Assembly (NCBI RefSeq): GCF_000717055.1
Contig: NZ_JNXI01000004.1
Span: forward strand, 248,001-312,000
From: Streptomyces iakyrus
Lineage (GTDB): Bacteria > Actinomycetota > Actinomycetes > Streptomycetales > Streptomycetaceae
Direction: 5' to 3'
Length of the DNA stretch: 64,000 nt
Shown: piece after piece, positions 1 to 7,367 of the stretch
Numbering within the stretch: the first letter of the stretch is position 1
Layout of the letters: the number at the start of each line of letters is the position of its first letter
Notes under the pieces: generated by a model
Told to the model about the DNA's origin: nothing
Database searches by the model: none
What the model saw: only the letters and a program-made list of their open reading frames with translations
Position numbers and translations under genes: made by a program

Positions 1-498
1 CAGCGCCGGCACGTGCCCCGGCTGCGCGCCTCCGACCCGATGCGCTCCTCGCGCGTGACCACGTTCCTCGGCGGCGCCAACGCCGTCCGCACCCGGGTGT
101 TCGCCGACGTCGGCGGCCTCCCGGACGCGTTCTTCTACGCCCACGAGGAAACCGACCTGGCCTGGCGGGCCCTCGACGCGGGCTGGATGATCGACTACCG
201 GTCCGACATGGTGCTGTACCACCCGACGACCGCTCCCTCGCGGCACGCGGTCTACCACCGCATGGTCGCCCGCAACCGCGTCTGGCTGGCCCGCCGCAAC
301 CTCCCCGCGCCGCTCGTCCCGGTCTACCTCGGCGTGTGGCTGCTGCTCACCCTGCTGCGCCGTCCCTCCCGCAGCGCGCTGCGGGCCTGGTTCGGCGGGT
401 TCCGCGAAGGCTGGACCACCTCGTGCGGGCCCCGCCGGCCCATGAAGTGGCGTACGGTGTGGCGGCTGACCCGGCTGGGCCGGCCCCCCGTCATCTGA
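1..498 (+). CDS. Glycosyltransferase family 2, C-terminal part (5' end outside window)
   Basis: The reading frame is open from the first base of the window, so the start lies upstream; about 165 residues are visible. The fragment has the distal part of a GT-A fold transferase of the rhamnosyl/galactofuranosyl kind: an F-L-G-G-A-N stretch, the H-E-E-T-D-L motif that usually carries the catalytic base, and W-R-A-L-D after it. A hydrophobic segment (V-Y-L-G-V-W-L-L-L-T-L-L) follows, and the tail is rich in Arg. It precedes an ABC-2 polysaccharide exporter in the same orientation, so it probably helps build the exported cell-surface glycan. The sugar donor cannot be read from this fragment. Confidence 0.85.
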   Translation, partial: QRRHVPRLRASDPMRSSRVTTFLGGANAVRTRVFADVGGLPDAFFYAHEETDLAWRALDAGWMIDYRSDMVLYHPTTAPSRHAVYHRMVARNRVWLARRNLPAPLVPVYLGVWLLLTLLRRPSRSALRAWFGGFREGWTTSCGPRRPMKWRTVWRLTRLGRPPVI

Positions 499-604
499 CA
501 AGCTCGTACCGGCGATACCCGGGAGCCCCCGGGCCGTACCCTGGCCCCGGCTCATGCCAGACCCCGGCACAGGCCGAGCATCTCGAAGACGAAAGTTTCC
601 ACTA

Positions 605-1534
605 GTGAGTGAGACAACGCACGACGCCACGGTCGCGGTGAGCGCGCCCGCGGCGCCCGACGAGGGCCTCACGGCGAAAGAACTCGCCGCCAGGCACGGG
701 CTGACCGTGAGCGGCGCCCGGCCGTCCCTCATCGAGTACGTCCGTCAGCTGTGGGACCGGCGGCACTTCATCCTCGCCTTCTCCCGCGCGAAGCTGACCG
801 CCCAGTACAGCCAGGCCAAGCTCGGCCAGCTGTGGCAGGTGGCCACACCGCTGCTGAACGCGGCCGTGTACTTCTTCATCTTCGGCCTGCTGCTGGAGGC
901 CGACCGGGGCATGTCCCGTGAGGTGTACATCCCGTTCCTGGTCACGGGCGTGTTCGTGTTCACCTTCACGCAGAGCTCCGTCATGGCGGGCGTACGCGCG
1001 ATCTCCGGCAACCTCGGCCTGGTCCGGGCCCTGCACTTCCCGCGGGCCTCGCTGCCGGTCTCCTTCGCGCTCCAGCAGCTCCAGCAGCTGCTGTTCTCGA
1101 TGATCGTGCTGTTCGCCGTCACGATCGGCTTCGGCCACTACCCGGACCTGTCCTGGCTGCTGATCGTGCCGGTGCTGGTCCTTCAGTTCTGCTTCAACAC
1201 GGGCCTCGCGCTGATCATGGCCCGGGCGGGCGCCAAGACCCCGGACCTCGCGCAGCTGATGCCGTTCGTGATGCGGACCTGGATGTACGCCTCCGGCGTG
1301 ATGTTCTCCATCCCGATCTTCCTGGCGGACAAGCCGGCCTGGATCGCAAACGTCCTGCAGTGGAACCCGGCCGCGATCTACATGGACCTGATGCGCTTCG
1401 CCCTCATCGACGACTACAGCGGCAAGTTCCTCCCCGACCACGTGTGGGCGGCCGCGGGCGCCTGGGCCGTGCTCTTCGCCCTGGGCGGCTTCGTGTACTT
1501 CTGGAAGGCGGAGGAGAGGTACGGCCGTGGCTGA
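605..1534 (+). CDS. ABC-2 type polysaccharide/teichoic acid exporter, permease subunit
   Basis: A 309-residue membrane protein with about six hydrophobic segments and the TagG/RfbD-like opening (I-E-Y-V-R-Q-L-W-D-R-R, then K-L-T-A-Q-Y-S-Q-A-K-L-G-Q-L-W), an amphipathic interface helix ahead of the first membrane span. It should form the channel that moves a lipid-linked glycan across the membrane. I chose GTG at 605 because the family's N-terminus is short; an in-frame ATG at 554 would add 17 residues that look unstructured. The next gene, the ATPase, overlaps its end by 8 bases, so the two are translationally coupled. The glycan may be a teichoic acid or a galactan; the sequence does not decide. 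Confidence 0.85.
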   Translation: MSETTHDATVAVSAPAAPDEGLTAKELAARHGLTVSGARPSLIEYVRQLWDRRHFILAFSRAKLTAQYSQAKLGQLWQVATPLLNAAVYFFIFGLLLEADRGMSREVYIPFLVTGVFVFTFTQSSVMAGVRAISGNLGLVRALHFPRASLPVSFALQQLQQLLFSMIVLFAVTIGFGHYPDLSWLLIVPVLVLQFCFNTGLALIMARAGAKTPDLAQLMPFVMRTWMYASGVMFSIPIFLADKPAWIANVLQWNPAAIYMDLMRFALIDDYSGKFLPDHVWAAAGAWAVLFALGGFVYFWKAEERYGRG

Positions 1535-2306
1535 GCAGCAGCAGGACGCGCGCATCCCCACCGTCATCGCGGACGACCTGCACATCGTCTACCGCGTCAA
1601 CGGCGCCAAGACCGGCAAGGGCAGCGCCACCGCCGCCCTCAGCCGCATCATCAAGCGGGGCGAGGAGCGGGGCGTGCGCAAGGTGCACGCCGTGCGCGGC
1701 GTCTCCTTCGTGGCGTACCGCGGCGAGGCCATCGGCCTGATCGGCTCCAACGGCTCCGGCAAGTCGACCCTGCTGCGGGCCATCGCCGGTCTGCTGCCCG
1801 CCGAGCAGGGCAAGGTCTACACCGACGGCCAGCCCTCGCTGCTCGGTGTCAACGCGGCCCTGATGAACGACCTCACCGGCGAGCGGAACGTCATATTGGG
1901 CGGGCTCGCCATGGGCATGTCCCGTGAGGAGATCAAGGAGCGCTACCAGGACATCGTCGACTTCTCCGGCATCAACGAGAAGGGCGACTTCATCACCCTG
2001 CCCATGCGCACCTACTCATCGGGCATGGCGGCCCGGCTCCGCTTCTCCATCGCGGCGGCCAAGGACCACGACGTCCTGATGATCGACGAGGCCCTGGCCA
2101 CCGGCGACCGGAAGTTCCAGAAGCGCTCCGAGGACCGCATCCGGGAGCTGCGCAAGGAAGCGGGCACGGTGTTTCTGGTCAGTCACAACAACAAGTCCAT
2201 CCGCGACACCTGCAACCGCATACTGTGGCTGGAGCGCGGCGAGCTGCGCATGGACGGCCCCACCGACGAGGTGCTCAAGGAGTACGAGAAGTTCACGGGC
2301 AAGTAG
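1527..2306 (+). CDS. ABC transporter ATP-binding subunit of the glycan exporter (TagH/RfbE-like)
   Basis: A 259-residue nucleotide-binding domain. Walker A reads G-S-N-G-S-G-K-S-T, the signature is Y-S-S-G-M-A-A-R-L, Walker B is V-L-M-I-D-E-A, and the H-loop is L-V-S-H-N-N. A-T-G-D follows Walker B, as is usual in polysaccharide exporters. The Y-S-S-G-M-A form of the signature, instead of L-S-G-G-Q, is characteristic of TagH/Wzt/RfbE ATPases. There is no long C-terminal carbohydrate-binding domain like that of Wzt, so export probably does not depend on recognising a terminal modification. It starts at GTG 1527, inside the permease gene, and should energise that permease. Confidence 0.9.
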   Translation: MAEQQQDARIPTVIADDLHIVYRVNGAKTGKGSATAALSRIIKRGEERGVRKVHAVRGVSFVAYRGEAIGLIGSNGSGKSTLLRAIAGLLPAEQGKVYTDGQPSLLGVNAALMNDLTGERNVILGGLAMGMSREEIKERYQDIVDFSGINEKGDFITLPMRTYSSGMAARLRFSIAAAKDHDVLMIDEALATGDRKFQKRSEDRIRELRKEAGTVFLVSHNNKSIRDTCNRILWLERGELRMDGPTDEVLKEYEKFTGK

Positions 2307-2319
2307 CCCGTTTCGGCCA

Positions 2320-2350
2320 GGGCCCCGACGGAACTGCTCCGGCGGGGCCC
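2320..2350 (+). terminator. Intrinsic terminator-like hairpin after the ABC exporter
   Basis: GGGCCCCG (2320-2327) pairs with CGGGGCCC (2343-2350), with an inner CGGA/TCCG stem. It lies 14 bases after the ATPase stop. No U tract follows, which is common in Streptomyces. Confidence 0.6.
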
Positions 2351-2665
2351 CGCGTCTGCAAAGGAAACGTCAACTCCGGCCCATCTTCGGAATCTTGGGG
2401 CCAATCGGTGTGTTCTCGTGATGTGCGGTACACCCTGACGAACCGTGTCGCGTTGTACAACGTAAGCTGTACCGGTCCCGAAACACGGCAATCAGGGCAA
2501 TAATGCGCGACACCGCCCGTCGGACCACCGTGCGGACGGCTGGGCGGCGTGTCCGAAATAGTGCGTATTGGGTCGGCAGTGTAGAACGGGAGATGTGACG
2601 GCGATGGCTTCGGAAACTCCCCAGCTCCACGCAGCACGTGCCGTCCCCGCGCCGGGCAGCCGGCG
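2351..2665. promoter_or_regulatory. Intergenic region that must hold the hopanoid operon promoter
   Basis: About 315 bases separate the terminator from hpnC and contain no convincing gene. The middle (around 2440-2480) is less GC-rich and contains TTGTACAA and a second TGTACC, which could belong to a promoter or operator. I cannot assign a consensus sigma-HrdB promoter. An ATG at 2604 is out of frame with hpnC. Confidence 0.4.
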
Positions 2666-3568
2666 GTGACGGGAACCGGCACGGCGCGCCCCCTCGATCC
2701 GGAGCGCGGCACGCTCGACAAGGCCGCCGGCGAGAACTTCCCGGTGGCCCCCTTCTTCCTGCCCCGGGCCTGGCGCACCGACCTCATGGCCGTCTACGGC
2801 TTCGCCCGTCTGGTCGACGACATCGGCGACGGCGACCTGGCCCCCGGCGGCGCCGACGCCCGCCTGCTCGGCGTCTCCCCCGAGGCGGCCGAGGACCGGC
2901 TGGTCCTGCTGGACGCCTTCGAGGCCGACCTGCGCCGGGTCTTCGACGCGACCCCGCGCCACCCCCTGCTGCGCCGCCTCCAGCCGACCGTGCGCCGCTG
3001 CTCGCTGACCCCCGAGCCGTTCCTCGGTCTGATCGCCGCCAACCGCCAGGACCAGCTCGTCGCCCGCTACGAGACCTACGACGACCTGCTCGCCTACTGC
3101 GAGCTGTCCGCCAACCCCGTCGGCCGTCTCGTCCTCGCCGTCACCGGCACCTCGACACCCGAGCGGATCCGCCGCTCCGACATGATCTGCACGGCCCTGC
3201 AGATCGTCGAGCACCTCCAGGACGTCGCCGAGGACCTGGCCCGCGACCGCGTCTATCTGCCCGCGGCCGACATGAAACGCTTCCACGTCCAGGAGGCGGA
3301 TCTCGCCACGGAATCCGCCGGAGCGCCGGTCCGTGCGCTGATTGCGTACGAAGCGCAAAGGGCCCGGGATCTCCTGAATGAAGGCGCCCCCCTGGTGGGT
3401 AGCGTCCACGGCAGGCTGAAACTGCTGCTCGCGGGGTTCGTGGCGGGGGGAAGAGCGGCCGTGCACGCGATCGCCGCCGCCGAATACGACGTACTTCCCG
3501 GCCCGCCCAGACCCGGCAAGGTCCGGTTGCTGCGTGAGGTGGGCGTGACTCTGCGAGGAGAGGGGTGA
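2666..3568 (+). CDS. hpnC: Squalene synthase subunit HpnC (hydroxysqualene synthase)
   Basis: A 300-residue trans-isoprenyl diphosphate synthase. The first Asp-rich motif, D-D-I-G-D, is at residues 51-55 and the second, Q-D-V-A-E-D, at about 185-190. In the three-enzyme route HpnD joins two farnesyl diphosphates to presqualene diphosphate, HpnC hydrolyses it to hydroxysqualene and HpnE reduces that to squalene. Order and family match that route. GTG 2666 is the first start in frame; the ribosome site before it is weak. It is the first gene of the hopanoid operon, and hpnD overlaps its stop as GTGA. Confidence 0.93.
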   Translation: MTGTGTARPLDPERGTLDKAAGENFPVAPFFLPRAWRTDLMAVYGFARLVDDIGDGDLAPGGADARLLGVSPEAAEDRLVLLDAFEADLRRVFDATPRHPLLRRLQPTVRRCSLTPEPFLGLIAANRQDQLVARYETYDDLLAYCELSANPVGRLVLAVTGTSTPERIRRSDMICTALQIVEHLQDVAEDLARDRVYLPAADMKRFHVQEADLATESAGAPVRALIAYEAQRARDLLNEGAPLVGSVHGRLKLLLAGFVAGGRAAVHAIAAAEYDVLPGPPRPGKVRLLREVGVTLRGEG

Positions 3569-4515
3569 TCCGGACCGTGGAGTCGGAACCACACGCGTCC
3601 CCACCGGTACTCGCCGCCTACAGCTACTGCGAGGCTGTCACCGGGCGCCAGGCCCGTAACTTCGCCTACGGCATCCGGCTGCTGCCGACGCCCCAGCGCC
3701 GGGCGATGTCGGCGCTGTACGCGTTCTCGCGGCGGGTCGACGACATCGGTGACGGCGCGCTCGCCGACGACGTCAAGGTGGCCAGGCTGGAGAAGACCCG
3801 GGAGCTGCTCACCCGGATCCGCGAGGACGAGGTCGCCGAGGACGACACCGACCCGGTCGCCGTCGCCCTCGCGCACGCCGCCGGGGCCTTCCCGATCCCG
3901 CTGGGCGGCCTGGACGAACTCATCGACGGCGTCCTGATGGACGTCCGCGGCGAGACGTACGAGACCTGGGACGACCTGAAGGTCTACTGCCGCTGCGTGG
4001 CGGGTGCGATCGGGCGGCTCTCCCTCGGCGTCTTCGGCACCGAACCGGGGGCGCGCGGGGTGGACCGGGCGCCGGAGTATGCCGACACGCTCGGGCTCGC
4101 GCTCCAGCTCACCAACATCCTCAGAGACGTCCGCGAGGACGCCGAGGGCGGGCGCACGTATCTGCCCGCCGACGACCTCGCCAAGTTCGGCTGCTCGGCC
4201 GGCTTCAGCGGGCCGCGGCCACCGGAGGGCTCCGACTTCGCGGGCCTCGTGCACTTCGAAGTGCGACGGGCCCGCGCCTTGTTCGCCGAGGGCTACCGGC
4301 TGCTCCCCATGCTCGACCGGCGCAGCGGCGCCTGCGTCGCCGCAATGGCCGGCATCTACCGCCGCCTCCTCGACCGCATCGAACGCGACCCGCAGGCCGT
4401 GCTGCGCGGCCGGGTCTCCCTGCCCGGCCGGGAGAAGGCCTACGTCGCCGTGCGCGGCCTGTCCGGCCTGGACGCCCGGCACGTGACCCGGCGGACCGTC
4501 AGGAGGCGTGTGTGA
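3565..4515 (+). CDS. hpnD: Presqualene diphosphate synthase HpnD
   Basis: A 316-residue paralogue of HpnC. The catalytic motifs are complete: D-D-I-G-D at 59-63 and R-D-V-R-E-D at about 187-192, followed by G-R-T-Y-L-P. It condenses two farnesyl diphosphates to presqualene diphosphate, the first committed step to squalene. Start and stop are both coupled: GTG 3565 overlaps the hpnC stop, and the following small ORF starts at GTG 4512 over this stop. HpnD keeps the more canonical second motif of the two paralogues, which supports the assignment. Confidence 0.94.
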   Translation: MIRTVESEPHASPPVLAAYSYCEAVTGRQARNFAYGIRLLPTPQRRAMSALYAFSRRVDDIGDGALADDVKVARLEKTRELLTRIREDEVAEDDTDPVAVALAHAAGAFPIPLGGLDELIDGVLMDVRGETYETWDDLKVYCRCVAGAIGRLSLGVFGTEPGARGVDRAPEYADTLGLALQLTNILRDVREDAEGGRTYLPADDLAKFGCSAGFSGPRPPEGSDFAGLVHFEVRRARALFAEGYRLLPMLDRRSGACVAAMAGIYRRLLDRIERDPQAVLRGRVSLPGREKAYVAVRGLSGLDARHVTRRTVRRRV

Positions 4516-4703
4516 ACGGCACGCAGGCCGCCGTCGGCGGTGAGGCCCGGGCGGCCGGGCGCGGATGCGACGCACCCCTCGGCCGAGCCGTCGGGGACAA
4601 CCGGCGGGCAACCCTCCGGCCCGCGGCCGCGTCCCTGACGGAGACGGCCGGCCGGGCACCGTTCGAGCAGCACGCTCCGGCCATGGGGGAGGGTGCGCGA
4701 TGA
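4512..4703 (+). CDS. Small conserved-looking protein inside the hopanoid operon (DUF6380-like)
   Basis: A 63-residue ORF that starts by a GTGA overlap with hpnD and ends by an ATGA overlap with hpnE, so it sits exactly between two translational couplings. The C-terminal half contains R-A-T-L-R, A-A-S-L-T-E-T-A and R-A-P-F-E, which I associate from memory with the small Streptomyces family DUF6380. There is no signal peptide or membrane span. Function unknown. It may only carry translation from hpnD to hpnE, or be a small partner of the squalene enzymes. Confidence 0.6.
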   Translation: MNGTQAAVGGEARAAGRGCDAPLGRAVGDNRRATLRPAAASLTETAGRAPFEQHAPAMGEGAR

Positions 4704-6112
4704 CCCACGGCACACGGTCCGCGGGACCGGCGGCACAGGCGCGGCACGCCGTCGTGGTCGGCGGCGGGCTCGCCGGTGTCACCACCGCGCTCGCGCTCGC
4801 CGACGCCGGGATGCGCGTCACCCTGCTGGAGGGCAGGCCGAGACTGGGCGGCCTGGCCTTCTCGTTCCGGCGCGGCGATCTCACCGTCGACAACGGCCAG
4901 CACGTGTACCTGCGCTGCTGCACCGCCTACCGCTGGTTCCTCGACCGCATCGAGGGCGCGGCGCTCGCCCCGCTCCAGGACCGGCTCGACGTCCTCGTCC
5001 TGGACCTCGCCCGGCCCGAGGGACGCCGGCTGGGCAGACTCCGGCGCGACGCCCTGCCCGTGCCGCTGCACCTGGGGCGCAGCCTCGCCACCTATCCGCA
5101 CCTGTCGCTCGCCGACCGGGCCAGGGTGGGCCGGGCCGCGCTCGCGCTCCAGGGACTCGACCTCGCCGACCCTGCGCTGGACACCCAGGACTTCGGCAGC
5201 TGGCTGGCCGCGCACGGCCAGTCGGCGCGCGCCGTCGAGGCCCTGTGGGACCTGGTCGGGGTCGCCACCCTCAACGCGGTCGCGGGCGACGCCTCCCTGG
5301 CGCTCGCCGCGATGGTCTTCAAGACGGGCCTGCTGTCCGACCCCGGCGCGGCCGACATCGGCTGGGCGCGCGTCCCGCTGGGCGACCTGCACGACCGGCT
5401 GGCCCGCAAGGCGCTCGACTCCGCGGGCGTGCGCACCGAACTCCGCACCCGCGTCACCTCCGTCTCCCCGGACGAGGACGGGCAGTGGACCGTCGAGGTC
5501 CCCGGCGAGACGCTCCGGGCCGACGCCGTCGTCCTCGCCGTGCCGCAGCGCGAGGCGCACGACCTGCTGCCGGCGGGTGCCCTGGACGCGCCCGAACGGC
5601 TCCTGGAGATCGGTACCGCGCCCATCCTCAACCTCCATGTGGTGTACGACCGGAAGGTCCTCGGCCGGCCGTTCTTCACCGCCCTCGGCAGCCCCGTGCA
5701 GTGGGTCTTCGACCGGACCGAGGCGTCCGGGCTGCGCGAGGGGCAGTACCTCGCGGTGTCCCAGTCGGCGGCGCAGGACGAGATCGACACGCCCGTCGCG
5801 GTGCTGCGCGAGCGGTACCTGCCCGAGCTGGAGCGGCTGCTGCCGCCGGCCCGCGGCGCCGAAGTGAGGGACTTCTTCGTCACCCGGGAGCGCACCGCGA
5901 CGTTCGCTCCCGCCCCCGGCGTCGGGCGCCTCAGGCCCGGCGCCCGCACCAAGGCATCCGGCCTCTACCTGGCCGGAGCGTGGACCGCCACCGGGTGGCC
6001 CGCGACCATGGAGAGTGCGGTCCGCAGTGGTGTGAGCGCGGCGGACGCCGTGCTGGGCGCCCTGGGCCGGCCCCGTCCGCAAGCCCTCTTCGAGTTCGAG
6101 GAGGCGGCATGA
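4700..6112 (+). CDS. hpnE: Hydroxysqualene dehydroxylase HpnE (FAD-dependent)
   Basis: A 470-residue flavoprotein of the amine oxidase/phytoene desaturase type. The N-terminal dinucleotide motif V-V-V-G-G-G-L-A-G starts near residue 18, followed by L-L-E-G-R-P-R-L-G-G-L and V-D-N-G-Q-H-V. The C-terminal FAD motif L-Y-L-A-G-A-W-T-A-T-G-W-P-A-T-M-E-S-A is near residue 425. It reductively removes the hydroxyl of hydroxysqualene to give squalene. ATG 4700 is chosen because it overlaps the preceding small ORF as ATGA and puts the FAD motif at the usual distance; the longer frame from 4565 adds low-complexity sequence. Confidence 0.92.
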   Translation: MTHGTRSAGPAAQARHAVVVGGGLAGVTTALALADAGMRVTLLEGRPRLGGLAFSFRRGDLTVDNGQHVYLRCCTAYRWFLDRIEGAALAPLQDRLDVLVLDLARPEGRRLGRLRRDALPVPLHLGRSLATYPHLSLADRARVGRAALALQGLDLADPALDTQDFGSWLAAHGQSARAVEALWDLVGVATLNAVAGDASLALAAMVFKTGLLSDPGAADIGWARVPLGDLHDRLARKALDSAGVRTELRTRVTSVSPDEDGQWTVEVPGETLRADAVVLAVPQREAHDLLPAGALDAPERLLEIGTAPILNLHVVYDRKVLGRPFFTALGSPVQWVFDRTEASGLREGQYLAVSQSAAQDEIDTPVAVLRERYLPELERLLPPARGAEVRDFFVTRERTATFAPAPGVGRLRPGARTKASGLYLAGAWTATGWPATMESAVRSGVSAADAVLGALGRPRPQALFEFEEAA

Positions 6113-6177
6113 TGCCGGCTCAGGCCGGTGCGGCAGGCGGCCCCCGCACCCCCGGTACCGCAACAAGAGGAGAGACT

Positions 6178-7245
6178 GTGCCCACTGTGCCCCCGGCCTC
6201 GAAGACTGCCGAGGCGGTGGACGTGACCGCGCTGCTGGAGCGCGGCCGGACCCTGGCCACTCCGGTACTGCGGGCGGCCGTCGACCGCCTGGCGCCTCCC
6301 ATGGACACTGTTGCCGCCTACCACTTCGGCTGGATCGACGCCCAGGGCAGGCCCGCCGAGGGCGACGGCGGCAAGGCCGTGCGTCCCGCCCTCGCGGTGC
6401 TGTCCGCCGAGGTCATGTCCGCCGCCCCCGAGACCGGTATCCCCGGCGCCGTCGCCGTGGAACTGGTCCACAACTTCTCCCTCCTCCACGACGACCTGAT
6501 GGACGGCGACGAGCAGCGCCGCCACCGCGACACGGTCTGGAAGGTGCACGGCCCCGCCCAGGCCATCCTGGTCGGCGACGCCCTGTTCGCCCTCGCCAAC
6601 GAGGTCCTCCTCGAACTGGGCACCGTCGAGGCCGGCCGCGCCACCCGCCGTCTGACCACGGCCAGCCGCGCCCTGATCGACGGCCAGGCCCAGGACATCT
6701 CCTACGAGCACCGCGACCGCGTCAGCGTTGAGGAGTGCCTGGAGATGGAGGGCAACAAGACCGGCGCCCTGCTCGCCTGCGCCAGCTCCATCGGCGCGGT
6801 GCTCGGCGGCGCCGACGACCACACCGCCGACACCCTGGAGAAGTACGGCTACCACCTCGGCCTCGCCTTCCAGGCCGTCGACGACCTCCTCGGCATCTGG
6901 GGCGACCCGGTCTCCACCGGCAAGCAGACCTGGAGCGACCTGCGCCAGCGCAAGAAGTCCCTGCCGGTCGTGGCCGCCCTCGCGGCGGGCGGCTCCGCTT
7001 CCGAGCGGCTCGGTGAGATCCTCGCCGCCGACGCCAAGGCGCACGACTTCGAGAACTTCTCCGAGGAGGAGTTCGCGGCCCGCGCCGCCCTGATCGAGGA
7101 GGCCGGCGGCCGCGCGTGGACCGCCGACGAGGCACGCCGTCAGCACACCATCGCCATCGAGGCCCTCGACGCCGTCGACATGCCCAACCGGGTGCGGGCA
7201 CAGTTCACGGCCCTCGCGGACTTCGTCGTCGTACGAAAGAGATGA
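6178..7245 (+). CDS. Polyprenyl (farnesyl/geranylgeranyl-type) diphosphate synthase
   Basis: A 355-residue E-isoprenyl diphosphate synthase. The first Asp-rich motif is D-D-L-M-D within L-L-H-D-D-L-M-D-G-D, and the second is D-D-L-L-G in F-Q-A-V-D-D-L-L-G-I-W-G-D. It elongates DMAPP with IPP; in this operon it most plausibly supplies farnesyl diphosphate to HpnC/HpnD, though product length cannot be read safely. GTG 6178 has an excellent site (AAGAGGAGAG) 7 bases upstream. A coupled ATG at 6109, overlapping the hpnE stop, is also in frame and would add 23 Gly/Pro-rich residues. Confidence 0.9.
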   Translation: MPTVPPASKTAEAVDVTALLERGRTLATPVLRAAVDRLAPPMDTVAAYHFGWIDAQGRPAEGDGGKAVRPALAVLSAEVMSAAPETGIPGAVAVELVHNFSLLHDDLMDGDEQRRHRDTVWKVHGPAQAILVGDALFALANEVLLELGTVEAGRATRRLTTASRALIDGQAQDISYEHRDRVSVEECLEMEGNKTGALLACASSIGAVLGGADDHTADTLEKYGYHLGLAFQAVDDLLGIWGDPVSTGKQTWSDLRQRKKSLPVVAALAAGGSASERLGEILAADAKAHDFENFSEEEFAARAALIEEAGGRAWTADEARRQHTIAIEALDAVDMPNRVRAQFTALADFVVVRKR

Positions 7246-7367
7246 TCACTATCGGCCGAATAGCCCTCGCGTAGTCGCCGGCCGGTGCCGTGAGTCATCA
7301 CGGAGCACCGGCCGACGGCGGACCCACAGCAGATGCACGCCATGCAGGACTGCACGAAGGGGAAGCC

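Noticed and set aside
4693..7245. An 850-codon open frame over hpnE and the prenyl synthase gene
   Set aside because: Only the last 355 codons read as a protein family; the first part is the +1 shadow of hpnE. The true start is near 6178 (or 6109).
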